This document shows, in pieces, positions 29,440 through 43,680 of a DNA stretch of 64,000 bases; position 1 is the stretch's first letter, and the number at the start of each line of letters is the position of its first letter. The position numbers and the translations under genes were made by a program. The stretch comes from Embiotoca jacksoni (lineage: Eukaryota; Chordata; Actinopteri; Embiotocidae): positions 128,501 through 192,500 of the forward strand of contig JAKOON010000081.1 in NCBI GenBank assembly GCA_022577435.1. The letters are read 5' to 3'. The notes below the pieces were generated by a model, which was not told the DNA's origin, did not search any database, and worked only from the letters and a program-made list of their open reading frames with translations.

Positions 29440-32400
29440 AGTGTGTTATAGAATATAGTGTATGTGTTATAGAATATAGTGGGTGTGTTATAGAATATAG
29501 TCTGTGTTACAGAATATAGTGGGTGTATTATAGAATATAGTGGGTGTGTTATAGAATGTAGTGGGTGTGTTATAGAATATAGTGGGTGTATTATAGAATA
29601 TAGTGGGTGTGTTATAGAATATAGTGGGTGTATTATAGAATATAGTGGGTGTGTTATAGAATATAGTGGGTGTGTTATAGAATATAGTCAGTGTGTTATA
29701 GAATATAGTCAGTGTGTTATAGAAAATAGTGGGTGTGTTATAGAATATCGTCAGTGTGTTATAGAATATAGTCAGTGTGTTATAGAAAATAGTGGGTGTG
29801 TTATAGAATATAGTCAGTGTGTTATAGAATATAGTGGGTGTGTTATAGAATATAGTCAGTGTGTTATAGAATATAGTGTGTGTGTTATAGAATGTAGTGG
29901 GTGTGTTATAGAATATAGTCAGTGTGTTATAGAATATAGTCAGTGTGTTATAGAATATAGTGGGTGTGTTATAGAATATAGCCAGTGTGTTATAGAATAT
30001 AGTCAGTGTGTTATAGAATATAGTCAGTGTGTTATAGAATATAGTGTATGTGTTATAGAATGTAGTGGGTGTGTTATAGAATATAGTCAGTGTGTTATAG
30101 AATATAGTGGGTGTGTTATAGAATGTAGTGGGTGTGTTATAGAATATAGTCAGTGTGTTATAGAATATAGTCAGTGTGTTATAGAATATAGTGGGTGTGT
30201 TATAGAATATAGCCAGTGTGTTATAGAATATAGTCAGTGTGTTATAGAATATAGTCAGTGTGTTATAGAATGTAGTGGGTGTGTAATAGAATATAGTCAG
30301 TGTGTTATAGAATATAGTGGGTGTGTTATAGAATATAGTGGGAGTGTTATAGAATATAGCCAGTGTGTTATAGAATATAGTCAGTGTGTTATAGAATATA
30401 GTCAGTGTGTTATAGAATATAGTGGGTGTGTTATAGAATATAGTGGGTGTGTTATAGAATATAGCCAGTGTGTTATAGAATATTGTCAGTGTGTTATAGA
30501 ATATAGTCAGTGTGTTATGGAATATAGTGTGTGTGTTATAGAATGTAGTGGGTGTGTTATAGAATATAGTCAGTGTGTTATAGAATATAGTGGGTGTGTT
30601 ATAGAATATAGCCAGTGTGTTATAGAATATAGTCAGTGTGTTATAGAATATAGTCAGTGTGTTATAGAATATAGTGTGTGTGTTATAGAATGTAGTGGGT
30701 GTGTTATAGAATATAGTCAGTGTGTTATAGAATATAGTGGGTGTGTTATAGAATATAGTGGGTGTGTTATAGAATATAGTGGGTGTATTATAGAATATAG
30801 TGGGTGTGTTATAGAATATAGTGGGTGTATTATAGAATATAGTGCGTGTGTTATGGAAAATAGTGGGTGTGTTATAGAATATCGTCAGTGTGTTATAGAA
30901 TACAGTCAGTGTGTTATAGAAAATAGTGGGTGTGTTATAGAATATAGTGGGTGTGTTATAGAATATAGTCAGTGTGTTATAGAATATAGTCAGTGTGTTA
31001 TAGAATATAGTGGGTGTGTTATAGAATATAGTGGGTGTGTTATAGAATATAGCCAGTGTGTTATAGAATATAGTCAGTGTGTTATAGAATATAGTCAGTG
31101 TGTTATAGAATATAGTGTGTGTGTTATAGAATGTAGTGGGTGTGTAATAGAATATAGTCAGTGTGTTATAGAATATAGTGGGTGTGTTATAGAATATAGT
31201 GGGTGTATTATAGAATATAGTCAGTGTATTATAGAATATAGTGGGTGTATTATAGAATATAGTGGGTGTGTTATAGAATATAGTCAGTGTGTTATAGAAT
31301 ATAGTGTATGTGTTATAGAATATAGTGGGTGTGTTATAGAATATAGTCTGTTTTACAGAATATAGTGGGTGTATTATAGAATATAGTGGGTGTGTTATAG
31401 AAAGTAGTGGGTGTATCATAGAATATAGTCAGTGTGTTATAAAATATAGTGGGTGTGTTATAGAATATAGTGGGTGTATCATAGAATATAGTCAGTGTGT
31501 TATAAAATATAGTGGGTGTGTTATAGAATATAGTGGGTGTATTATAGAATATAGTCAGTGTGTTATAAAATATAGTGGGTGTGTTATAGAATATAGTGGG
31601 TGTATTATAGAATATAGTCAGTGTATTATAGAATATAGTGGGTGTATTATAGAATATAGTGGGTGTGTTATAGAATATAGTCAGTGTGTTATAGAATATA
31701 GTGTATGTGTTATAGAATATAGTGGGTGTGTTATAGAATATAGTCTGTTTTACAGAATATAGTGGGTGTATTATAGAATATAGTGGGTGTGTTATAGAAT
31801 GTAGTGGGTGTGTTATAGAATATAGTGGGTGTATTATAGAATATAGTGGGTGTGTTATAGAATATAGTCAGTGTGTTATAGAATATAGTGGGTGTGTTAT
31901 AGAATATAGTGGGTGTGTTATAGAATATAGTCAGTGTGTTATAGAATATAGTGGGTGTATCATAGAATATAGTCAGTGTGTTATAAAATATAGTGGGTGT
32001 GTTATAGAATATAGTGGGTGTATTATAGAATATAGTCAGTGTATTATAGAATATAGTGGGTGTATTATAGAATATAGTGGGTGTGTTATAGAATATAGTC
32101 AGTGTGTTATAGAATATAGTGTATGTGTTATAGAATATAGTGGGTGTGTTATAGAATATAGTCTGTGTTACAGAATATAGTGGGTGTATTATAGAATATA
32201 GTGGGTGTGTTATAGAATGTAGTGGGTGTGTTATAGAATATAGTGGGTGTATTATAGAATATAGTGGGTGTGTTATAGAATATAGTGGGTGTATTATAGA
32301 ATATAGTGGGTGTGTTATAGAATATAGTGGGTGTGTTATAGAATATAGTCAGTGTGTTATAGAATATAGTCAGTGTGTTATAGAAAATAGTGGGTGTGTT

Positions 32401-35400
32401 ATAGAATATCGTCAGTGTGTTATAGAATATAGTCAGTGTGTTATAGAAAATAGTGGGTGTGTTATAGAATATAGTCAGTGTGTTATAGAATATAGTGGGT
32501 GTGTTATAGAATATAGTCAGTGTGTTATAGAATATAGTGTGTGTGTTATAGAATGTAGTGGGTGTGTTATAGAATATAGTCAGTGTGTTATAGAATATAG
32601 TCAGTGTGTTATAGAATATAGTGGGTGTGTTATAGAATATAGCCAGTGTGTTATAGAATATAGTCAGTGTGTTATAGAATATAGTCAGTGTGTTATAGAA
32701 TATAGTGTATGTGTTATAGAATGTAGTGGGTGTGTTATAGAATATAGTCAGTGTGTTATAGAATATAGTGGGTGTGTTATAGAATGTAGTGGGTGTGTTA
32801 TAGAATATAGTCAGTGTGTTATAGAATATAGTCAGTGTGTTATAGAATATAGTGGGTGTGTTATAGAATATAGCCAGTGTGTTATAGAATATAGTCAGTG
32901 TGTTATAGAATATAGTCAGTGTGTTATAGAATGTAGTGGGTGTGTAATAGAATATAGTCAGTGTGTTATAGAATATAGTGGGTGTGTTATAGAATATAGT
33001 GGGAGTGTTATAGAATATAGCCAGTGTGTTATAGAATATAGTCAGTGTGTTATAGAATATAGTCAGTGTGTTATAGAATATAGTGGGTGTGTTATAGAAT
33101 ATAGTGGGTGTGTTATAGAATATAGCCAGTGTGTTATAGAATATTGTCAGTGTGTTATAGAATATAGTCAGTGTGTTATGGAATATAGTGTGTGTGTTAT
33201 AGAATGTAGTGGGTGTGTTATAGAATATAGTCAGTGTGTTATAGAATATAGTGGGTGTGTTATAGAATATAGCCAGTGTGTTATAGAATATAGTCAGTGT
33301 GTTATAGAATATAGTCAGTGTGTTATAGAATATAGTGTGTGTGTTATAGAATGTAGTGGGTGTGTTATAGAATATAGTCAGTGTGTTATAGAATATAGTG
33401 GGTGTGTTATAGAATATAGTGGGTGTGTTATAGAATATAGTCTGTTTTACAGAATATAGTGGGTGTATTATAGAATATAGTGGGTGTGTTATAGAAAGTA
33501 GTGGGTGTATCATAGAATATAGTCAGTGTGTTATAAAATATAGTGGGTGTGTTATAGAATATAGTGGGTGTATCATAGAATATAGTCAGTGTGTTATAAA
33601 ATATAGTGGGTGTGTTATAGAATATAGTGGGTGTGTTATAGAATATAGCCAGTGTGTTATAGAATATTGTCAGTGTGTTATAGAATATAGTCAGTGTGTT
33701 ATGGAATATAGTGTGTGTGTTATAGAATGTAGTGGGTGTGTTATAGAATATAGTCAGTGTGTTATAGAATATAGTGGGTGTGTTATAGAATATAGCCAGT
33801 GTGTTATAGAATATAGTCAGTGTGTTATAGAATATAGTCAGTGTGTTATAGAATATAGTGTGTGTGTTATAGAAAGTAGTGTGTGTGTTATAGAATATAG
33901 TCAGTGTGTTATAGAATATAGTGTATGTGTTATAGAATATAGTGGGTGTGTTATAGAATATAGTCTGTTTTACAGAATATAGTGGGTGTATTATAGAATA
34001 TAGTGGGTGTGTTATAGAAAGTAGTGGGTGTATCATAGAATATAGTCAGTGTGTTATAAAATATAGTGGGTGTGTTATAGAATATAGTGGGTGTATCATA
34101 GAATATAGTCAGTGTGTTATAAAATATAGTGGGTGTGTTATAGAATATAGTGGGTGTATTATAGAATATAGTCAGTGTGTTATAAAATATAGTGGGTGTG
34201 TTATAGAATATAGTGGGTGTATTATAGAATATAGTCAGTGTATTATAGAATATAGTGGGTGTATTATAGAATATAGTGGGTGTGTTATAGAATATAGTCA
34301 GTGTGTTATAGAATATAGTGTATGTGTTATAGAATATAGTGGGTGTGTTATAGAATATAGTCTGTTTTACAGAATATAGTGGGTGTATTATAGAATATAG
34401 TGGGTGTGTTATAGAATGTAGTGGGTGTGTTATAGAATATAGTGGGTGTATTATAGAATATAGTGGGTGTGTTATAGAATATAGTCAGTGTGTTATAGAA
34501 TATAGTGGGTGTGTTATAGAATATAGTGGGTGTGTTATAGAATATAGTCAGTGTGTTATAGAATATAGTGGGTGTATCATAGAATATAGTCAGTGTGTTA
34601 TAAAATATAGTGGGTGTGTTATAGAATATAGTGGGTGTATTATAGAATATAGTCAGTGTATTATAGAATATAGTGGGTGTATTATAGAATATAGTGGGTG
34701 TGTTATAGAATATAGTCAGTGTGTTATAGAATATAGTGTATGTGTTATAGAATATAGTGGGTGTGTTATAGAATATAGTCTGTGTTACAGAATATAGTGG
34801 GTGTATTATAGAATATAGTGGGTGTGTTATAGAATGTAGTGGGTGTGTTATAGAATATAGTGGGTGTATTATAGAATATAGTGGGTGTGTTATAGAATAT
34901 AGTGGGTGTATTATAGAATATAGTGGGTGTGTTATAGAATATAGTGGGTGTGTTATAGAATATAGTCAGTGTGTTATAGAATATAGTCAGTGTGTTATAG
35001 AAAATAGTGGGTGTGTTATAGAATATCGTCAGTGTGTTATAGAATATAGTCAGTGTGTTATAGAAAATAGTGGGTGTGTTATAGAATATAGTCAGTGTGT
35101 TATAGAATATAGTGGGTGTGTTATAGAATATAGTCAGTGTGTTATAGAATATAGTGTGTGTGTTATAGAATGTAGTGGGTGTGTTATAGAATATAGTCAG
35201 TGTGTTATAGAATATAGTCAGTGTGTTATAGAATATAGTGGGTGTGTTATAGAATATAGCCAGTGTGTTATAGAATATAGTCAGTGTGTTATAGAATATA
35301 GTCAGTGTGTTATAGAATATAGTGTATGTGTTATAGAATGTAGTGGGTGTGTTATAGAATATAGTCAGTGTGTTATAGAATATAGTGGGTGTGTTATAGA

Positions 35401-36468
35401 ATGTAGTGGGTGTGTTATAGAATATAGTCAGTGTGTTATAGAATATAGTCAGTGTGTTATAGAATATAGTGGGTGTGTTATAGAATATAGCCAGTGTGTT
35501 ATAGAATATAGTCAGTGTGTTATAGAATATAGTCAGTGTGTTATAGAATGTAGTGGGTGTGTAATAGAATATAGTCAGTGTGTTATAGAATATAGTGGGT
35601 GTGTTATAGAATATAGTGGGAGTGTTATAGAATATAGCCAGTGTGTTATAGAATATAGTCAGTGTGTTATAGAATATAGTCAGTGTGTTATAGAATATAG
35701 TGGGTGTGTTATAGAATATAGTGGGTGTGTTATAGAATATAGCCAGTGTGTTATAGAATATTGTCAGTGTGTTATAGAATATAGTCAGTGTGTTATGGAA
35801 TATAGTGTGTGTGTTATAGAATGTAGTGGGTGTGTTATAGAATATAGTCAGTGTGTTATAGAATATAGTGGGTGTGTTATAGAATATAGCCAGTGTGTTA
35901 TAGAATATAGTCAGTGTGTTATAGAATATAGTCAGTGTGTTATAGAATATAGTGTGTGTGTTATAGAATGTAGTGGGTGTGTTATAGAATATAGTCAGTG
36001 TGTTATAGAATATAGTGGGTGTGTTATAGAATATAGTGGGTGTGTTATAGAATATAGTGGGTGTATTATAGAATATAGTGGGTGTGTTATAGAATATAGT
36101 GGGTGTATTATAGAATATAGTGCGTGTGTTATGGAAAATAGTGGGTGTGTTATAGAATATCGTCAGTGTGTTATAGAATACAGTCAGTGTGTTATAGAAA
36201 ATAGTGGGTGTGTTATAGAATATAGTGGGTGTGTTATAGAATATAGTCAGTGTGTTATAGAATATAGTCAGTGTGTTATAGAATATAGTGGGTGTGTTAT
36301 AGAATATAGTGGGTGTGTTATAGAATATAGCCAGTGTGTTATAGAATATAGTCAGTGTGTTATAGAATATAGTCAGTGTGTTATAGAATATAGTGTGTGT
36401 GTTATAGAATGTAGTGGGTGTGTAATAGAATATAGTCAGTGTGTTATAGAATATAGTGGGTGTGTTAT
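29440..36468. repeat. Three-copy multi-kb block in 21-bp array
   Basis: About 29440-30779 recurs at 32101-33440 (offset 2661, checked at the TCTGTG unit, 29502 vs 32163) and again from about 34718. Copies 1 and 3 match further, to about 31190 and 36468 (offset 5278), whereas copy 2 stops early and joins a TCTGTTTTACAG unit near 33440. The longest open stretches of the window lie here, 29488-31419 on the minus strand and 29878-31365 on the plus strand. They are satellite translations, not genes. Confidence 0.85.
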
Positions 36469-37852
36469 ATAATATAGTGGGTGTGTTATAGAATATAGCC
36501 AGTGTGTTATAGAATATAGTCAGTGTGTTATAGAATATAGTCAGTGTGTTGTAGAATATAGTGGGTGTGTTATAGAATATAGTGGGTGTGTTATAGAATA
36601 TAGCCAGTGTGTTATAGAATATAGTCAGTGTGTTATGGAATGTAGTGTGTGTGTTATAGAATGTAGTGGGTGTGTTATAGAATATAGTCAGTGTGTTATA
36701 GAATATAGTCAGTGTGTTATAGAATATAGTGGGTGTGTTATAGAATATAGTGGGTGTGTTATAGAATATAGTGAGTGTGTTATAGAATATAGTCTGTGTT
36801 ACAGAATATAGTGGGTGTATTATAGAATATAGTGGGTGTGTTATAGAATATAGTCAGTGTGTTATAAAATATAGTGGGTGTGTTATAGAATATAGTGGGT
36901 GTGTTATAAAATATAGTGGGTGTGTTATAGAATATAGTCAGTGTGTTATAGAATATAGTGGGTGTATTATAGAATATAGTCAGTGTGTTATAGAAAATAG
37001 TGGGTGTGTTATAGAATATAGTCAGTGTGTTACAGAATATAGTCAGTGTGTTATAGAAAATAGTGGGTGTGTTATAGAATATAGTCAGTGTGTTATAGAA
37101 TATAGTGGGTGTATTATAGAATATAGTGGGTGTGTTATAGAATATAGTCAGTGTGTTATAGAATATAGTGTATGTGTTATAGAATATAGTCAGTGTGTTA
37201 TAGAATATAGTGGGTGTGTTATAGAATATAGTGGGTGTGTTATAGAATGTAGTGGGTGTGTTATAGAATATAGTGGGTGTGTTATAAAATATAGTGGGTG
37301 TGTTATAGAATATAGTGGGTGTGTTATAGAATATAGTGGGTGTGTTATAGAATATAGTCAGTGTGTTATAGAATATAGTGGGTGTATCATAGAATATAGT
37401 CAGTGTGTTATAAAATATAGTGGGTGTGTTATAGAATATAGTGGGTGTATTATAGAATATAGTCAGTGTATTATAGAATATAGTGGGTGTATTATAGAAT
37501 ATAGTGGGTGTGTTATAGAATATAGTCAGTGTGTTATAGAATATAGTGTATGTTTTATAGAATATAGTCAGTGTGTTATAGAATATAGTGGGTGTGTTAT
37601 AGAATATAGTGGGTGTGTTATAGAATGTAGTGGGTGTGTTATAGAATATAGCCAGTGTGTTATAGAATATAGTCAGTGTGTTATAGAATATAGTGGGTGT
37701 ATTATAGAATATAGTCAGTGTGTTATAAAATATAGTGGGTGTGTTATAGAATATAGTGGGTGTGTTATAAAATATAGTGGGTGTGTTATAGAATATAGTG
37801 GGTGTGTTATAGAATATAGTGGGTGTGTTATAGAATATAGTCAGTGTGTTAT

Positions 37853-40800
37853 AGAACATAGTGGGTGTATCATAGAATATAGTCAGTGTGTTATAAAATA
37901 TAGTGGGTGTGTTATAGAATATAGTGGGTGTATTATAGAATATAGTGGGTGTATTATAGAATATAGTGGGTGTGTTATAGAATATAGTCAGTGTGTTATA
38001 GAATATAGTGTATGTGTTATAGAATATAGTCAGTGTGTTATAGAATATAGTGGGTGTGTTATAGAATATAGTGGGTGTGTTATAGAATGTAGTGGGTGTG
38101 TTATAGAATATAGCCAGTGTGTTATAGAATATAGTCAGTGTGTTATAGAATATAGTGGGTGTATTATAGAATATAGTCAGTGTGTTATAGAATATAGTGT
38201 GTGTGTTATAGAATGTAGTGGGTGTGTAATAGAATATAGTCAGTGTGTTATAGAATATAGTGGGTGTGTTATAGAATATAGTGGGTGTGTTATAGAATAT
38301 AGCCAGTGTGTTATAGAATATAGTCAGTGTGTTATAGAATATAGTCAGTGTGTTATAGAATATAGTGGGTGTGTTATAGAATATAGTGGCTGTGTTATAG
38401 AATATAGCCAGTGTGTTATAGAATATTGTCAGTGTGTTATAGAATATAGTCAGTGTGTTATGGAATATAGTGTGTGTGTTATAGAATGTAGTGGGTGTGT
38501 TATAGAATATAGTCAGTGTGTTATAGAATATAGTGGGTGTGTTATAGAATATAGCCAGTGTGTTATAGAATATAGTCAGTGTGTTATAGAATATAGTCAG
38601 TGTGTTATAGAATATAGTGTGTGTGTTATAGAATGTAGTGGGTGTGTTATAGAATATAGTCAGTGTGTTATAGAATATAGTGGGTGTGTTATAGAATATA
38701 GTGGGTGTGTTATAGAATATAGTGGGTGTGTTATAGAATATAGTCTGTGTTACAGAATATAGTGGGTGTATTATAGAATATAGTGGGTGTGTTATAGAAT
38801 ATAGTCAGTGTGTCATAAAATATAGTGGGTGTGTTATAGAATATAGTGGGTGTGTTATAAAATATAGTGGGTGTGTTATAGAATATAGTCAGTGTGTTAT
38901 AGAATATAGTGGGTGTATTATAGAATATAGTCAGTGTGTTATAGAAAATAGTGGGTGTGTTATAGAATATAGTCAGTGTGTTACAGAATATAGTCAGTGT
39001 GTTATAGAATATAGTCAGTGTGTTATAGAATATAGTGGGTGTGTTATAGAATATAGTGGGTGTGTTATAGAATATAGCCAGTGTGTTATAGAATATTGTC
39101 AGTGTGTTATAGAATATAGTCAGTGTGTTATGGAATATAGTGTGTGTGTTATAGAATGTAGTGGGTGTGTTATAGAATATAGTCAGTGTGTTATAGAATA
39201 TAGTGGGTGTGTTATAGAATATAGTCTGTGTTACAGAATATAGTGGGTGTATTATAGAATATAGTGGGTGTGTTATAGAATATAGTCAGTGTGTTATAAA
39301 ATATAGTGGGTGTGTTATAGAATATAGTGGGTGTGTTATAAAATATAGTGGGTGTGTTATAGAATATAGTCAGTGTGTTATAGAATATAGTGGGTGTATT
39401 ATAGAATATAGTCAGTGTGTTATAGAAAATAGTGGGTGTGTTATAGAATATAGTCAGTGTGTTACAGAATATAGTCAGTGTGTTATAGAAAATAGTGGGT
39501 GTGTTATAGAATATAGTCAGTGTGTTATAGAATATAGTGGGTGTATTATAGAATATAGTCAGTGTGTTATAGAAAATAGTGGGTGTGTTATAGAATATAG
39601 TCAGTGTGTTACAGAATATAGTCAGTGTGTTATAAAATATAGTGGGTGTGTTATAGAATATAGTCAGTGTGTTATAGAATATAGTGGGTGTATTATAGAA
39701 TATAGTCAGTGTGTTATAGAATATAGTGGGTGTATCATAGAATATAGTCAGTGTGTTATAAAATATAGTGGGTGTGTTATAGAATATAGTGGGTGTATTA
39801 TAGAATATAGTCAGTGTATTATAGAATATAGTGGGTGTATTATAGAATATAGTGGGTGTGTTATAGAATATAGTCAGTGTGTTATAGAATATAGTGTATG
39901 TGTTATAGAATATAGTCAGTGTGTTATAGAATATAGTGGGTGTGTTATAGAATATAGTGGGTGTGTTATAGAATGTAGTGGGTGTGTTATAGAATATAGC
40001 CAGTGTGTTATAGAATATAGTCAGTGTGTTATAGAATATAGTGGGTGTATTATAGAATATAGTCAGTGTGTTATAAAATATAGTGGGTGTGTTATAGAAT
40101 ATAGTGGGTGTGTTATAGAATATAGTCAGTGTGTTATAGAATATAGTGGGTGTATCATAGAATATAGTCAGTGTGTTATAAAATATAGTGGGTGTGTTAT
40201 AGAATATAGTGGGTGTATTATAGAATATAGTCAGTGTATTATAGAATATAGTGGGTGTATTATAGAATATAGTGGGTGTGTTATAGAATATAGTCAGTGT
40301 GTTATAGAATATAGTGTATGTTTTATAGAATATAGTCAGTGTGTTATAGAATATAGTGGGTGTGTTATAGAATATAGTGGGTGTGTTATAGAATGTAGTG
40401 GGTGTGTTATAGAATATAGCCAGTGTGTTATAGAATATAGTCAGTGTGTTATAGAATATAGTGGGTGTATTATAGAATATAGTCAGTGTGTTATAAAATA
40501 TAGTGGGTGTGTTATAGAATATAGTGGGTGTGTTATAAAATATAGTGGGTGTGTTATAGAATATAGTGGGTGTGTTATAGAATATAGTGGGTGTGTTATA
40601 GAATATAGTCAGTGTGTTATAGAACATAGTGGGTGTATCATAGAATATAGTCAGTGTGTTATAAAATATAGTGGGTGTGTTATAGAATATAGTGGGTGTA
40701 TTATAGAATATAGTGGGTGTATTATAGAATATAGTGGGTGTGTTATAGAATATAGTCAGTGTGTTATAGAATATAGTGTATGTGTTATAGAATATAGTCA

Positions 40801-42880
40801 GTGTGTTATAGAATATAGTGGGTGTGTTATAGAATATAGTGGGTGTGTTATAGAATGTAGTGGGTGTGTTATAGAATATAGCCAGTGTGTTATAGAATAT
40901 AGTCAGTGTGTTATAGAATATAGTGGGTGTATTATAGAATATAGTCAGTGTGTTTTAGAATATAGTGTGTGTGTTATAGAATGTAGTGGGTGTGTAATAG
41001 AATATAGTCAGTGTGTTATAGAATATAGTGGGTGTGTTATAGAATATAGTGGGTGTGTTATAGAATATAGCCAGTGTGTTATAGAATATAGTCAGTGTGT
41101 TATAGAATATAGTCAGTGTGTTATAGAATATAGTGGGTGTGTTATAGAATATAGTGGCTGTGTTATAGAATATAGCCAGTGTGTTATAGAATATTGTCAG
41201 TGTGTTATAGAATATAGTCAGTGTGTTATGGAATATAGTGTGTGTGTTATAGAATGTAGTGGGTGTATTATAGAATATAGTCAGTGTGTTATAGAATATA
41301 GTGGGTGTGTTATAGAATATAGCCAGTGTGTTATAGAATATAGTCAGTGTGTTATAGAATATAGTCAGTGTGTTATAGAATATAGTGTGTGTGTTATAGA
41401 ATGTAGTGGGTGTGTTATAGAATATAGTCAGTGTGTTATAGAATATAGTGGGTGTGTTATAGAATATAGTGGGTGTGTTATAGAATATAGTGGGTGTGTT
41501 ATAGAATATAGTCTGTGTTACAGAATATAGTGGGTGTATTATAGAATATAGTGGGTGTGTTATAGAATATAGTCAGTGTGTCATAAAATATAGTGGGTGT
41601 GTTATAGAATATAGTGGGTGTGTTATAAAATATAGTGGGTGTGTTATAGAATATAGTCAGTGTGTTATAGAATATAGTGGGTGTATTATAGAATATAGTC
41701 AGTGTGTTATAGAAAATAGTGGGTGTGTTATAGAATATAGTCAGTGTGTTACAGAATATAGTCAGTGTGTTATAGAATATAGTCAGTGTGTTATAGAATA
41801 TAGTGGGTGTGTTATAGAATATAGTGGGTGTGTTATAGAATATAGCCAGTGTGTTATAGAATATTGTCAGTGTGTTATAGAATATAGTCAGTGTGTTATG
41901 GAATATAGTGTGTGTGTTATAGAATGTAGTGGGTGTGTTATAGAATATAGTCAGTGTGTTATAGAATATAGTGGGTGTGTTATAGAATATAGTCTGTGTT
42001 ACAGAATATAGTGGGTGTATTATAGAATATAGTGGGTGTGTTATAGAATATAGTCAGTGTGTTATAAAATATAGTGGGTGTGTTATAGAATATAGTGGGT
42101 GTGTTATAAAATATAGTGGGTGTGTTATAGAATATAGTCAGTGTGTTATAGAATATAGTGGGTGTATTATAGAATATAGTCAGTGTGTTATAGAAAATAG
42201 TGGGTGTGTTATAGAATATAGTCAGTGTGTTACAGAATATAGTCAGTGTGTTATAGAAAATAGTGGGTGTGTTATAGAATATAGTCAGTGTGTTATAGAA
42301 TATAGTGGGTGTATTATAGAATATAGTCAGTGTGTTATAGAAAATAGTGGGTGTGTTATAGAATATAGTCAGTGTGTTACAGAATATAGTCAGTGTGTTA
42401 TAAAATATAGTGGGTGTGTTATAGAATATAGTCAGTGTGTTATAGAATATAGTGGGTGTATTATAGAATATAGTCAGTGTGTTATAGAATATAGTGGGTG
42501 TATCATAGAATATAGTCAGTGTGTTATAAAATATAGTGGGTGTGTTATAGAATATAGTGGGTGTATTATAGAATATAGTCAGTGTATTATAGAATATAGT
42601 GGGTGTATTATAGAATATAGTGGGTGTGTTATAGAATATAGTCAGTGTGTTATAGAATATAGTGTATGTGTTATAGAATATAGTCAGTGTGTTATAGAAT
42701 ATAGTGGGTGTGTTATAGAATATAGTGGGTGTGTTATAGAATGTAGTGGGTGTGTTATAGAATATAGCCAGTGTGTTATAGAATATAGTCAGTGTGTTAT
42801 AGAATATAGTGGGTGTATTATAGAATATAGTCAGTGTGTTATAAAATATAGTGGGTGTGTTATAGAATATAGTGGGTGTG
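37853..42880. repeat. Tandem pair of 2768-bp blocks in 21-bp array
   Basis: About 37853-40110 recurs at 40621-42880. The rare AGAACATAG variant at 37853 recurs at 40621, and the open stretches 38199-38762 and 40967-41530 line up with the same 2768-bp offset and differ by one residue. The match breaks near 42880, where TTATAG is replaced by TTATAAAAT. Confidence 0.85.
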
Positions 42881-43680
42881 TTATAAAATATAGTGGGTGT
42901 GTTATAGAATATAGTGGGTGTGTTATAGAATATAGTGGGTGTGTTATAGAATATAGTCAGTGTGTTATAGAATATAGTGGGTGTATCATAGAATATAGTC
43001 AGTGTGTTATAAAATATAGTGGGTGTGTTATAGAATATAGTTGGTGTATTATAGAATATAGTGGGTGTATTATAGAATATAGTGGGTGTGTTATAGAATA
43101 TAGTCAGTGTGTTATAGAATATAGTGTATGTGTAATAGAATATAGTCAGTGTGTTATAGAATATAGTGGGTGTGTTATAGAATATAGTGGGTGTGTTATA
43201 GAATGTAGTGGGTGTGTTATAGAATATAGCCAGTGTGTTATAGAATATAGTCAGTGTGTTATAGAATATAGTGGGTGTATTATAGAATATAGTCAGTGTG
43301 TTATAAAATATAGTGGGTGTGTTATAGAATATAGTGGGTGTGTTATAAAATATAGTGGGTGTGTTATAGAATATAGTGGGTGTGTTATAGAATATAGTGG
43401 GTGTGTTATAGAATATAGTCAGTGTGTTATAGAATATAGTGGGTGTATTATAGAATATAGTGGGTGTGTTATAGAATATAGTCAGTGTGTTATGGAATAT
43501 AGTCAGTGTGTTATAGAATATAGTGGGTGTGTTATAGAATATAGTGGGTGTGTTATAGAATATAGTCTGTGTTATAGAATATAGTGGGTGTATTATAGAA
43601 TATAGTCAGTGTATTATAAAATATAGTGGGTGTGTTATAGAATATAGTGGGTGTGTTATAGAATATAGTGGGTGTGTTAT

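Noticed and set aside
29488..31419. Minus-strand open frame of 643 codons (NTPTIFY heptads)
   Set aside because: This is the same satellite on the other strand, where two of three frames lack stops, so length alone is not evidence of coding.
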